A stretch of DNA of 64,000 nucleotides, taken from Pedobacter endophyticus (GTDB lineage Bacteria > Bacteroidota > Bacteroidia > Sphingobacteriales > Sphingobacteriaceae). Both the position numbers and the translations under genes were made by a program. Shown here piece by piece: positions 17,581-26,193 of this stretch (positions are counted from its first letter, which is position 1; each line of letters starts with the position of its first letter). The stretch is taken from positions 2,356,001 through 2,420,000 of the forward strand of contig NZ_CP064939.1 of NCBI RefSeq assembly GCF_015679185.1. The letters are read 5' to 3'. Under the pieces are notes generated by a model. The model did no database searches. It worked only from the letters and a program-made list of their open reading frames with translations, and was not told the origin of the DNA.

Positions 17581-18024
17581 GTTTTCTTGGGTCATCGCCC
17601 GGAGTTATTTCCGGTCCTTGTTTTAAAAGATACTGAACAGCTTCAGCATGATGTGCTATAGTAGCAAAAATAGGGCTAATTCGTAATAATCGGTGAGCTG
17701 AAAAACATAATTGCAGAAGTTTTACTCAAAATGATCTAAAAAGTCAACAACTTTCCTGTGGTTTTGCTTAGCTGGAGACTCAGTCGATTATCCTCAGTTC
17801 TTCAAGTTAGATCAAATCCTGTGGATACACGTTATTTTTAGCCCCGGGCGTAGCGGCATCCCTGTAGCGTAGCGGAAGGATACGGCGAAGAACGGGAACC
17901 AACTTTAATCGGGGCTGATGCCGTTGCGCTTCAAAAACGCATTATTCTAATACTTAAAACGATGCGAGCTTGCGACTACAATTACGGCGCTATACAATAA
18001 GATCATTAAGAAAAGGATTTTTAA
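17581..18024. other. Gene-free interval containing an AGCCC-type structured repeat
   Basis: No gene was seen in these 444 bases between the asparaginase and lactamase/rhodanese genes. The notable item is the 77-base element at 17840-17916. Confidence 0.6.
17840..17916 (+). repeat. AGCCCCG...CGGGGCT structured intergenic repeat, copy 1
   Basis: AGCCCCG and CGGGGCT form the outer stem. Inside, AGCGGCATCC and GGATACGGCGAAGAACGGG match in order the AGCGGCATCC and GATACAACAGAAAGCGGG of the element at 52161-52258 (minus strand). A GTAGCGTAGCGG tip sits between them. Confidence 0.6.
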
Positions 18025-19044
18025 TTAGTCTTTTGTCAGCTCGCCTCGCAACGATTCTTCCATTAAGCTTCGGCTTTCTTCTATGGGTACGCCTAATCCC
18101 ATCACAAACATTAACTTGGTAACCGTAGCTTCAAAGGTGAGGTCGAACCCGCTCAAAACGCCCATTTTTAACAGTTCGCGGCTTGTTTCGTAACGGCCCA
18201 ACTGTACCGAACCTTTTTTGCACTGCGAAATATCGATAATTAATTTACCGTTCAAAATTGCCTGACGAAGACTATCTAAAAACCATTGAGCGGTGGTGGT
18301 ATTGCCCGAGCCAAAGGTTTCGAGGATAATGGCATCTACCTTTGAATCGGTGATGGCCGAAACGGCCTGTGGCGTAATGCCCGGATATAATTTTAAAACG
18401 CCAATATTAGCATTAAAGTTAGTGTGTAATGCCAGTTTGCCTTTCGGCGCTTTTAATACATAATTGGTATGAAAGTTCAGGTGCACGCCAGCTTCGGCCA
18501 AAACGGGATAGTTTGGAGAGCGGAAAGCCTCAAATTTTTCGCTATTGTATTTAATTGAGCGGTTTCCCCTAAATAACTGGGCATCGAAATAGATACAAAC
18601 TTCGGGAAAAAGCGATTTTCCGTTTTCTTTTGTTGCGGCAATTTCCAGTGCGGTAATCAAGTTTTCTTTTGCATCAGTCCTGATCTCGCCAATCGGCAAT
18701 TGGGAACCGGTTAATACAACAGCCTTATCCAAATTCTCGAGCATGAAACTCAATGCCGAAGCTGTAAAAGCCATGGTATCTGAACCGTGAAGAATTACAA
18801 AACCATCGTAACTATCGTATTGGTTGTATATTAATTCAGCGATTGTTTTCCATATCTCGGGATCCATGTTCGAAGAATCCAATACCGGATTAAAAGAGTG
18901 CACATCTAAATGGTAATCTAAGCGACTTAACTCGGGAACGTTTTCTTTTATTTGCTCGAAATTGAAGGGCACTAACATTCCATTACTGGGGTCGTTCACC
19001 ATACCGATGGTGCCACCGGTATAAATTATCAGGATCTTGGTCAT
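18025..19044 (-). CDS. ansA: Type I L-asparaginase
   Basis: This 339-residue asparaginase has the N-terminal catalytic YTGGTIGM motif (residues 8-15), the second catalytic LHGSDTMAFTASAL block near residues 85-98, and GSQLPIGEIRTDAKENL. There is no signal peptide, which fits the cytosolic type I (AnsA) rather than the periplasmic type II enzyme. It converts L-asparagine to aspartate and ammonia. A TTTCTTTG box at 19065-19072 (one mismatch from TAnnTTTG) lies 20 bases upstream of the start. It is transcribed alone. Confidence 0.93.
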   Translation of the reverse strand: MTKILIIYTGGTIGMVNDPSNGMLVPFNFEQIKENVPELSRLDYHLDVHSFNPVLDSSNMDPEIWKTIAELIYNQYDSYDGFVILHGSDTMAFTASALSFMLENLDKAVVLTGSQLPIGEIRTDAKENLITALEIAATKENGKSLFPEVCIYFDAQLFRGNRSIKYNSEKFEAFRSPNYPVLAEAGVHLNFHTNYVLKAPKGKLALHTNFNANIGVLKLYPGITPQAVSAITDSKVDAIILETFGSGNTTTAQWFLDSLRQAILNGKLIIDISQCKKGSVQLGRYETSRELLKMGVLSGFDLTFEATVTKLMFVMGLGVPIEESRSLMEESLRGELTKD

Positions 19045-19518
19045 TTGGTTAAGGTTGCTCAGCGCAAAGAAAGGAAAAATTTATAAACGATGACAGACAA
19101 TTTTCACATTCACAATTTTTCGAAAAGAAAAATACTTTTATTAGCAGCAACATAAAACTAGCAATAATTAGCTAACACCTGCCGGGCGCAATGCTATTAG
19201 GTTAAGGATGAAACAAAAAAATATGGTCATCCTTAGCGCTAATCACTGCAAGATCTGGTAGCTATCGGATTTATTCTTGCCGTCTTTCCCGCGCAGGCGA
19301 TCCCGAAACTTCGGGATTAATGCAAGTTTGAAAGGCTAGCAGTAAGATCCCCAGTCAAGCTGAGGATGACGACCGTTCATAGTTGGCGCCTTAGACAGCT
19401 TATCAATAGCATTGCTGCCCGACGCAGGCGGGAGTTCTCTTTGAACCGAAAAAGGCCAATTTCGAATCCGACAGCTATCGCGTAACGCGACCCATCGGAT
19501 GACGCGGAAGGTAAACCA
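19045..19518. other. Gene-free interval with palindromic repeats
   Basis: No gene was seen. It includes the GCCGTC...GACGACCGTTC element at 19279-19378, a partial CCGACAGCTATCG palindrome near 19467 and further GGATGACG ends near 19498. No terminator with a T-run was found for the asparaginase gene. Confidence 0.55.
19279..19378 (+). repeat. GAACGGTCGTCAT-family palindromic element
   Basis: It starts GCCGTCTTTCCCGCGCAGGC, contains CCCGAAACTTCGGG, and ends GAGGATGACGACCGTTC. It has the same outer ends as 43354-43460 with a different third stem. Confidence 0.7.
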
Positions 19519-20286
19519 TTAAACCCCAAATACTTTCTTTGAATTTTCTGTAGTTACATTGGCAATCTCCTCGATAGAAACGCTATAAATATCGGCTAAT
19601 TTTTGAGCGATGTACACCAGGTAACTGCTTTCGTTCGGCTTACCGCGAAAAGGAACGGGGGCCAGATAGGGCGAATCGGTTTCAAGAACAAGGTTGTGCA
19701 TCGGAACCTCGCTAAGAACGGTATCTAAGCCAGCCTTTTTATAAGTGACAACACCGCCAATGCCGAGGTAAAAATTGAGATCGATGGCTTGTTTAGCCTG
19801 TGCTACGTTGCCGGTAAAACAATGAAAAATACCACGTAACTTTTCATTTCTTTCGCTTTCGAGTACTTCAAAAACCTCATCAAAAGCCTCGCGGCAGTGA
19901 ATTACAATCGGCAGGCCCAGCGCTTTTGCCCAGCCTATTTGCTTGCAAAAGGCATCTTGCTGAATCTCTAAAGTGGTTTTATCCCAATACAGATCAATTC
20001 CGATTTCGCCAATTGCATGAATTTTTCTATCGGCAATGCTGCTGTAAATCTCATCCAAAACCGATAAATAACCTTCTTTAACATCGCATGGGTGCAAACC
20101 GGCCATTGCATAGCAGTTGTTTGGATATTTACGCACCAAATCATCAATCATGGCAATAGAAGCCAAGTCAACGTTGGGCAAGAACAGCCGATTTACGTCA
20201 TTTTCGAAACAACGCTCCATGAGTTGCGCTTGCTTTTCTGCATCTTGCTCGTAATATAAGTGGGTATGTGTATCGGTGAAAATCAT
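19519..20286 (-). CDS. TatD family metal-dependent hydrolase
   Basis: The 255-residue TIM-barrel protein has the TatD signature set: FTDTHTHLY (residues 3-11, HxH), GEIGIDLYWD (metal-ligand Glu), IHCREAFDE, HCFTG and ETDSPYLAP (final Asp). The family acts as 3'-5' exonuclease or DNase in the cytosol, with roles in oxidative DNA damage processing. The length is normal. Divergence within the family makes the exact member uncertain. A four-copy tandem repeat lies between it and uvrA. Confidence 0.92.
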   Translation of the reverse strand: MIFTDTHTHLYYEQDAEKQAQLMERCFENDVNRLFLPNVDLASIAMIDDLVRKYPNNCYAMAGLHPCDVKEGYLSVLDEIYSSIADRKIHAIGEIGIDLYWDKTTLEIQQDAFCKQIGWAKALGLPIVIHCREAFDEVFEVLESERNEKLRGIFHCFTGNVAQAKQAIDLNFYLGIGGVVTYKKAGLDTVLSEVPMHNLVLETDSPYLAPVPFRGKPNESSYLVYIAQKLADIYSVSIEEIANVTTENSKKVFGV

Positions 20287-20321
20287 TGTTTAGTATCAAG
20301 TAATGAGTATCTGGTATCGAG

Positions 20322-20768
20322 ATTTTGCATATCGCTTTATGCTTTGGTCTTTCGGCTTAAATGCCACCCTAAGCGTAGGCGAGGGTTGTAGCAAAACGGG
20401 CTTCGACTACGCTCAGCCTGACAAAACTAAATTTTGCATGTAGCTTTAGGCTTTGGTCTTTCGGCTTTCAGTTTAAATGTCACCCTAAGCGTAGTCGAAA
20501 GGTTGTAGCAAAACGGGCTTCGACTACGCTCAGCCTGACAAAACTAAATTTTGCATGTAGCTTTAAGCTTTCGGCTTTCAGCTTAAATGTCACCCTAAGC
20601 GTAGTCGAGGGTTGTAGCAGAACGGACTTCGACTACGCTCAGCCTGACAAAACTAAATTTTGCATATAGCTTTATGCTTTCGGCTTTCAGCTTAAATGTC
20701 ACCCTGAGCGTAGTCGAGGGTTGTAGCAAAACGGACTTCGACTACGCTCAGCCTGACAAAACTAAATA
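20322..20768 (+). repeat. Tandem array of four ~109-117 bp units
   Basis: Units start at the ATTTTGCAT positions 20322, 20431, 20548 and 20657, with spacing of 109, 117 and 109 bases. The fourth ends at about 20768, five bases before the uvrA stop codon. Each unit carries arms like CCCTAAGCGTAGTCGA and TCGACTACGCTCAG around a GGTTGTAGCAAAACGG loop, so each can fold into a long hairpin. Identity between units is high, with scattered substitutions. No gene lies within. Confidence 0.9.
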
Positions 20769-20772
20769 TAAA

Positions 20773-23745
20773 CTATTTCTTTTTCTTTGGCTTTTTAACT
20801 TCGGCCTCCGGACTTTGAACTTCCGACTTTTTCTTTGCTTTTTTATCCTTTGGTTTCAGACTCTCAACTTTAGACTCTGGACTTCGGACTCCCGACTCCA
20901 AACTCACTCCCATCTCCTTTTTCAAGAATTTTCCTGTCAGACTGATCGGGTTTTGGATGAGTCCTTCGGGGGTTCCCTCAAAAAGAATCCTTCCGCCGCC
21001 TGCGCCGCCTTCTTCGCCCAGGTCGATTACCCAGTCGGCTACCTTAACTACATCGAGGTTATGCTCTATTACCAAAATGGTATTGCCTTTATCAACTAAC
21101 TCCTGCAATACGCCCAAAAGCACGTTAATGTCTTCAAAATGAAGCCCGGTTGTAGGTTCATCGAGTATATAAAATGTTTTTCCGGTATCTTTTTTAGAAA
21201 GCTCTGTAGCTAATTTAACGCGTTGTGCCTCGCCGCCTGATAAGGTAACTGACGATTGGCCCAAAGTGATATAACCCAGACCAACATCTTTAAGTGTTTT
21301 AATTTTCCGGTAGATAATTGGAATGTTTTCGAAGAAATCGCAGGCATCCTCAATACTCATATCGAGCACATCGCTGATTGATTTTCCACGGAAACGAACT
21401 TCGAGGGTTTCCCGGTTGTATCGCCTTCCTCCGCACTCTTCGCAGGGCACCTGCACATCGGGCAGGAAATTCATTTCGATTACCTTTAATCCGGCACCCT
21501 GGCAGGTTTCGCATCTTCCACCCTTTACGTTGAAAGAGAAGCGCCCTGGCTTGTAACCACGAATTTTGGCCTCGGGAAGTTGTACAAAAAGGTTCCTGAT
21601 ATCGGAAAAAACCCCGGTATAGGTTGATGGATTGGAGCGTGGCGTTCTTCCAATTGGTGCCTGATCAATCTCAATCACTTTATCTATTTCCTTTAACCCA
21701 CTTATTTTCTCGTATGGAAGCGGCGTTTTCTTTGCCCGGAAGAAATGGTGATTCAATATGGGGTAAAGCGTTTCGGTAATTAAACTGGATTTGCCGGAAC
21801 CTGAAACGCCCGTTACGGCAATAAATTTACCTAGGGGAAAATCGACAGACACTTCTTTAAGGTTGTGCCCGGTAGCTTTAATAATCGACAGTTTATGCCC
21901 ATTGCCCTTTCTGCGCACCCTTGGCGTCTCAATCTCTTTATCTCCGTTTAAATAGGCAGCGGTTAATGTTTTTGATTTTAAAATATCTTTTGCGGTTCCT
22001 TCGGCAACCACGGTGCCACCGTGAATACCTGCGCCGGGACCAACATCAATAACCCAATCGGCCTCCATAATCATATCCTTATCATGTTCAACTACAAGAA
22101 CAGTGTTTCCCAAATCGCGGAGGTTTTTAAGGGCATTAATTAAGCGTTCGTTATCGCGTTGGTGCAAACCGATACTGGGCTCATCCAAAATGTACATCAC
22201 GTTCATCAACTGCGAACCAATTTGAGTGGCTAAGCGAATACGCTGTGCCTCACCTCCTGAAAGCGTACGGGCCGTTCTGTCGAGCGTTAAGTAGGTTAAA
22301 CCTACATCGGTTAAAAAGCCAATTCTCGCTTTAATTTCTTTGAGTATTTCCTTTGCGATGATATTCTGACGTTCCGAAAGCCGTTCGTCAACCTTTTCGA
22401 ACCATTTGTACAGGTTGCTGATATCCATCGATGCGAGATCGAAAATGTTCATCCCATCGACCTTAAAGTGCAGGCTTTCCTTTTTCAAGCGGGCTCCGTT
22501 ACATTCGGGACAGGTTTTCAGCTTGCGGAAAGCATCCATGTCATCCGATGCAGATTCGCTTCGCTTTTCGTTCTGCTCTTCCAGCATCTTGATAATGCCG
22601 TCGAACGTGATATTATAATTCTGAACGTTCCATTTATTGTATTCTACTTCTACCTTAATTAGATCGTTCGAACCGTTTAAAATGATACCGATTACCTCGT
22701 CGCTTAATTTTTCGATGGGTGTAGAAAGTGAGAAAGTGTATTTTTTTGCAAGCGCCTTTAACACCTGAAACATCCAAGTATCGCGGTATTCGCCCAGCGG
22801 TGCCAAGCCACCGTTCAGGATGCTCAATTTGGGGTTCGGAATAACGGATTCTTTATCAACCACGAAAATGTAGCCTAAGCCATCGCAGCGTTCGCAAGCA
22901 CCGTAAGGAGAATTGAACGAAAAGCTGTTTGGCTGTGGTTCATCGTAGGAAATACCGGTTGTGGGGCACATTAAAAACTTACTGAAATGGGCAACATTGT
23001 TGTCCTTATCACTTATTTTAATTACGCCTTTACCCATTTTCATTGCGGTTTGTACGGAATCTAACAGGCGTTTTTTATCTTTTGCATCAACAATCAACCT
23101 ATCGATTACAACTTCAATATCGTGAATTTTGTAGCGGTCGACCTGCATTTTTGCGGCGATGTCTTTTATTTCACCATCCACGCGAACTTTAACATAACCT
23201 TGTTTGCGAATTTGCTCAAAAAGCTCGCGGTAATGACCTTTTCTCCCTTTAACAACAGGCGCAAGAATGTTTACGGCCAAGCCGTCAAACTTGTTAAAGA
23301 TGTTTTGGAGAATTTGATCTTCGCTCATGCGTTCCATTTTCTCGCCGGTGTTGTACGAGTAGGCATCGGCCACGCGGGCATAAAGCAAACGCATGAAATC
23401 GTAAATCTCGGTAATGGTGCCAACTGTAGAGCGTGGATTTTTGCTGGTTGTTTTCTGCTCAATGGCAATTACCGGGCTCAAGCCCGATACCTTATCTACA
23501 TCGGGGCGCTCCATACCGCCCATAAACTGGCGGCTATATGCACTAAAAGTTTCCATGTAGCGACGCTGGCCTTCGGCGTAAATGGTATCGAACGCAAGCG
23601 ATGACTTTCCGCTTCCACTTAAACCGGTAATAACCACCAGCTGGTTGCGTGGAAAACTGACATCGATATTTTTTAAATTATGTACTCTCGCACCATATAC
23701 CTCTACATCTTTTTGCTCGCCGAGATCGATAGATTTATTGCTCAT
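20773..23745 (-). CDS. uvrA: Excinuclease ABC subunit A
   Basis: UvrA is the damage-recognition ATPase of nucleotide excision repair. It has two ABC modules: Walker A GLSGSGKSS near residue 41 and GVSGSGKSS near residue 645, with signature LSGGEAQR twice. The C-terminal zinc finger (CETC ... CEECGG) is intact. The first zinc module has CPTTG rather than CxxC, so one ligand is missing, a variation I believe is common in this phylum. At 990 residues it is longer than the typical 940-950. The last about 45 residues are a low-complexity Lys/Pro/Ser-Pro-Glu tail whose DNA (20797-20908) is the same GGAGTC-type repeat found between genes elsewhere in the window. Confidence 0.97.
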   Translation of the reverse strand: MSNKSIDLGEQKDVEVYGARVHNLKNIDVSFPRNQLVVITGLSGSGKSSLAFDTIYAEGQRRYMETFSAYSRQFMGGMERPDVDKVSGLSPVIAIEQKTTSKNPRSTVGTITEIYDFMRLLYARVADAYSYNTGEKMERMSEDQILQNIFNKFDGLAVNILAPVVKGRKGHYRELFEQIRKQGYVKVRVDGEIKDIAAKMQVDRYKIHDIEVVIDRLIVDAKDKKRLLDSVQTAMKMGKGVIKISDKDNNVAHFSKFLMCPTTGISYDEPQPNSFSFNSPYGACERCDGLGYIFVVDKESVIPNPKLSILNGGLAPLGEYRDTWMFQVLKALAKKYTFSLSTPIEKLSDEVIGIILNGSNDLIKVEVEYNKWNVQNYNITFDGIIKMLEEQNEKRSESASDDMDAFRKLKTCPECNGARLKKESLHFKVDGMNIFDLASMDISNLYKWFEKVDERLSERQNIIAKEILKEIKARIGFLTDVGLTYLTLDRTARTLSGGEAQRIRLATQIGSQLMNVMYILDEPSIGLHQRDNERLINALKNLRDLGNTVLVVEHDKDMIMEADWVIDVGPGAGIHGGTVVAEGTAKDILKSKTLTAAYLNGDKEIETPRVRRKGNGHKLSIIKATGHNLKEVSVDFPLGKFIAVTGVSGSGKSSLITETLYPILNHHFFRAKKTPLPYEKISGLKEIDKVIEIDQAPIGRTPRSNPSTYTGVFSDIRNLFVQLPEAKIRGYKPGRFSFNVKGGRCETCQGAGLKVIEMNFLPDVQVPCEECGGRRYNRETLEVRFRGKSISDVLDMSIEDACDFFENIPIIYRKIKTLKDVGLGYITLGQSSVTLSGGEAQRVKLATELSKKDTGKTFYILDEPTTGLHFEDINVLLGVLQELVDKGNTILVIEHNLDVVKVADWVIDLGEEGGAGGGRILFEGTPEGLIQNPISLTGKFLKKEMGVSLESGVRSPESKVESLKPKDKKAKKKSEVQSPEAEVKKPKKKK
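20797..20908 (-). repeat. Low-complexity GGAGTC/GAAGTC-type tract inside uvrA 3' end
   Basis: Read on the minus strand it is made of GGAGTC, GAAGTC, GAGAGTC and AAAGTC units, similar to tracts at 27535-27602, 54597-54682 and 57151-57235. Here it stays in frame and encodes the UvrA tail. Confidence 0.6.
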
Positions 23746-23856
23746 ATATTGTTGAAAAGTTGGGCGAAACTCAGCCTCAAAAAAGGCAAAATTTCAATCT
23801 GCAAAAATGCTAAAAATTTTATCAAAAAGAAAGCCTAAGGCAATCTGTATTAAGGA

Positions 23857-24816
23857 TTAATTGTCATAATGTCGACTTTTGTTTCTAAGGAAACCTGATG
23901 ATAAACCAAACCGCAAATAGCCATAATGATCTTGAAAATAGATGTTGTAATCGTCTTCGCCATAATAACCAACCGCAGCCATCAGGAACACATTATTCAT
24001 AAATGGAAAGCTGTAATTAAAATTAACCTCGGCATTTAATCGTTTTGGCAGGTTCGCCAAATTCTTTGTCGCAATTTTATTCACTGCATATGAAACTGCT
24101 GTATTTAAACGCCAGGTTTCTTTTTCGGTTTTAACTTTCATGCTGTTTTGGTATCTTTTTTCTATCTGATCGTATTTGCGCCAGGAGAAATTATAAAGTA
24201 CACGTGTAAAACCAAAGCCTAAATCTAATGCGGGTTCATACTTGAAAAATTTATACCATTGTAAACCAACACGATGATTAAGGGAATAATAACTTTCATT
24301 GGCACCGATTGGTGTTAAATTGCCAAAGCGATAAGAAGCGGTTAACGAATTGGCATTGAAATTCCCGTTAATCGTATTAACCGTTCCGTCTGCATTAATT
24401 GCATTTTGATCTTGCCCGTTGGAATGATGGGTAAAGGCCAATTCTGCATATTTATAATTTTCGGGGGTAACATTTAGCCTCACATATAACACCCCACCTA
24501 ATCGATAGCTTGGCGTTCGAACACCTGCCGAAAACTCGTTCCGCACACGAACGGTAAAATCGGGGATTATTGCGAGGGCCACGGGAGATTTATAGCTTCC
24601 CAAAAGCATGTAAGTTGTGGTCAATCGGCCGTTTATAACATATTTTGATGGCGCACCAAGTTCTCCAAATGGCGAGGTGTAGGCAAAATCGGCGTTTTCC
24701 TTATACAAATTGACATATTGCTTATTGGCATATTCTCTTTTGATCTTGAGCGAATCCTGAGCGTATGACTGAAAACTCAATAATAAAATGGAAAGCAAAA
24801 CAAAAGTTTTCATCAT
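23857..24816 (-). CDS. Outer-membrane phospholipase A-like protein
   Basis: The 319-residue protein has a signal peptide (MMKTFVLLSILLLSFQSYAQ). The segment AFTHHSNGQD at residues 127-136 contains His130-x-Ser132-Asn-Gly, the catalytic HxSNG arrangement of outer-membrane phospholipase A (OMPLA). TSPFGELGAPSKY near residues 47-59 resembles the conserved N-terminal strand region. Amphipathic beta-strand patterns fill the rest, consistent with a 12-strand barrel. Family enzymes hydrolyse phospholipids in the outer leaflet when the membrane is disturbed. The identification rests on the motif and topology, not an alignment. It is upstream of uvrA but separated by about 110 bases. Confidence 0.75.
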   Translation of the reverse strand: MMKTFVLLSILLLSFQSYAQDSLKIKREYANKQYVNLYKENADFAYTSPFGELGAPSKYVINGRLTTTYMLLGSYKSPVALAIIPDFTVRVRNEFSAGVRTPSYRLGGVLYVRLNVTPENYKYAELAFTHHSNGQDQNAINADGTVNTINGNFNANSLTASYRFGNLTPIGANESYYSLNHRVGLQWYKFFKYEPALDLGFGFTRVLYNFSWRKYDQIEKRYQNSMKVKTEKETWRLNTAVSYAVNKIATKNLANLPKRLNAEVNFNYSFPFMNNVFLMAAVGYYGEDDYNIYFQDHYGYLRFGLSSGFLRNKSRHYDN

Positions 24817-24966
24817 AGCACATAAACGTTGGTTAACGGATGATGGTTTTTATAATTAGCAATTACTCTACTTGCTATGCACCGGCTTGTTAATTTTTAG
24901 TATATTTAGTCAATTTGGGAGTCGTCCGGCAGTTGACACAACTTCTTTAATGAAATGATTAAAATA

Positions 24967-25368
24967 ATGAAACAAATAATAATCAACCTGCCCGTAAAAG
25001 ACCTTCAAAAATCTGTAGCGTTTTATAAGGCAATAGGATTTGAGCCTCAATATGCCGACGAAAGCACAACGCGTTTGCTGTGGAGTGAACATATTTCGTT
25101 GATGATTATGCAGCTGGATAAATTCGCGAACTTTGCAACCAAACCTATTGCGGACACAAGCTCAACAATGGCAGGATATTTTTCGTTAACTGTTGAAAGC
25201 ATCGAAGAAATGAACGACCTGATGACGAAGGGACTGGAGGCGGGCGGCACGGAATCGAGCGAAAAAAGCGATTACGGCTTTATGCAACAACGAACGCTTG
25301 AAGACCTTGACGGGCACACCTGGAACCTGATGTACATCGATTTAGCAAAAATGCCGACAGCTGGGTAG
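24967..25368 (+). CDS. VOC (glyoxalase/bleomycin-resistance) family protein
   Basis: Starting at the ATG of MKQIIINLPVKDL (24967; an in-frame ATG four codons earlier is the alternative), the protein has 133 residues. It has one VOC beta-alpha-beta-beta-beta pair: NLPVKDLQKSVAFYKAIGF and, later, LEDLDGHTWNLMYID, whose DGHTW carries a typical metal or substrate ligand position. VOC proteins include glyoxalases, dioxygenases and antibiotic-binding proteins, so function cannot be assigned. It stands alone and is divergent from the phospholipase gene. Confidence 0.85.
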   Translation: MKQIIINLPVKDLQKSVAFYKAIGFEPQYADESTTRLLWSEHISLMIMQLDKFANFATKPIADTSSTMAGYFSLTVESIEEMNDLMTKGLEAGGTESSEKSDYGFMQQRTLEDLDGHTWNLMYIDLAKMPTAG

Positions 25369-25551
25369 TTGGTGATAAGTGTTTTGCATACAGAAAGGCT
25401 CAAAAAATGTACTGATGTAGCCAAACTTCGCAGCTTAATAAACGCAGCTGAATTTTAACGAAGCACTTAAAATTTACGCTGCCTGAGCTAGATTAAATAA
25501 TAAACAGGGTAATACGTCGTAAATTTAATCTATTGCACCTAAATTTTAACC

Positions 25552-25791
25552 ATGGATACTAAACTCACATTAAAGCTTAATCAAGAAGTTATTGAAAAGG
25601 CTAAGTTATATGCGTCTGAAAAGAAATTAAGCTTATCAAGATTGATTGAGAATTATCTTAATTCGTTAACATCTGATAAATCTAAAAATGAATTAGAAAT
25701 CTCGCCTTTCGTAAAAAGTCTTACTTCGGGAGTAAAAATTCCTGCTGATTATGATTATAAAAAAGACCGTGTAGATTATTTAAAAAAATAA
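25552..25791 (+). CDS. DUF6364-type antitoxin, apparently orphan
   Basis: This 79-residue basic protein has TKLTLKLNQEVIEKAKLYA followed by KKLSLSRLIENYL, a ribbon-helix-helix DNA-binding pattern seen in DUF6364 antitoxins. The C-terminus PADYDYKKDRVDYL is the toxin-contacting tail type. Such genes are normally followed by a PIN-domain RNase. Here the next 146 bases encode no PIN protein, and the following operon is YefM/YoeB. The toxin seems to have been lost, or the antitoxin works in trans. Confidence 0.75.
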   Translation: MDTKLTLKLNQEVIEKAKLYASEKKLSLSRLIENYLNSLTSDKSKNELEISPFVKSLTSGVKIPADYDYKKDRVDYLKK

Positions 25792-25898
25792 GCAAAATTA
25801 TTTCCGATCTATAGATTAGATATCAATAAAGAAGGAAACACAAAGGGGAAACAGGGAGGCTACTAAAACCTTCGAATTGGATAATTTGCAGAACACAT

Positions 25899-25924
25899 AT
25901 TTTGTACGTATTTTTGTACAAAAT
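25899..25924 (+). promoter_or_regulatory. yefM-yoeB operator and promoter
   Basis: A perfect inverted repeat, ATTTTGTAC (25899-25907) and GTACAAAAT (25916-25924), with an 8-base spacer. A -7 box TATTTTTG (25909-25916) sits in its centre, 21 bases before the antitoxin ATG. Binding of a YefM-type dimer here would block the promoter, the usual autorepression scheme for this family. Confidence 0.65.
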
Positions 25925-25937
25925 AAAATACAAAGTT

Positions 25938-26192
25938 ATGATGATTACAAGTGTTTCTGACTTTAGAAAAGATATCAAATCTTATTTAGACCGGGTAGCA
26001 AAAAATTTTGATACGTTAATTGTTAACCGAGGGAAAGAATCTGGAATCGTAGTGATGTCGCTGGAAGAGTACAATTCATTAATGGCTACCAATCACGAAT
26101 TGTCGTCAAGAAAAAACGAAAGCAGATTGGATACTGCAATTGCCAAGTTGAAAAAGAAGGAAAGCTATGCCAAGGATTTAATTGAAGAATAG
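25938..26192 (+). CDS. yefM: YefM-type antitoxin (Phd/YefM family)
   Basis: Start chosen at ATG 25938 (ATG ATG), giving 84 residues. The longer in-frame version from 25902 would run across the operator palindrome. The N-terminus MMITSVSDFRKDIKSYLDRV and VNRGKESGIVVMSLEEYNSL are characteristic of Phd/YefM dimerisation and DNA-binding domains. The C-terminal part is charged and probably disordered and toxin-binding. It pairs with YoeB one base downstream, represses its own promoter in characterised homologues, and neutralises the toxin. Confidence 0.92.
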   Translation: MMITSVSDFRKDIKSYLDRVAKNFDTLIVNRGKESGIVVMSLEEYNSLMATNHELSSRKNESRLDTAIAKLKKKESYAKDLIEE

Positions 26193-26193
26193 T

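Noticed and set aside
20322..20768. CRISPR array
   Set aside because: Units are 109-117 bases with no short direct repeats separated by unique spacers, and there are no cas genes.
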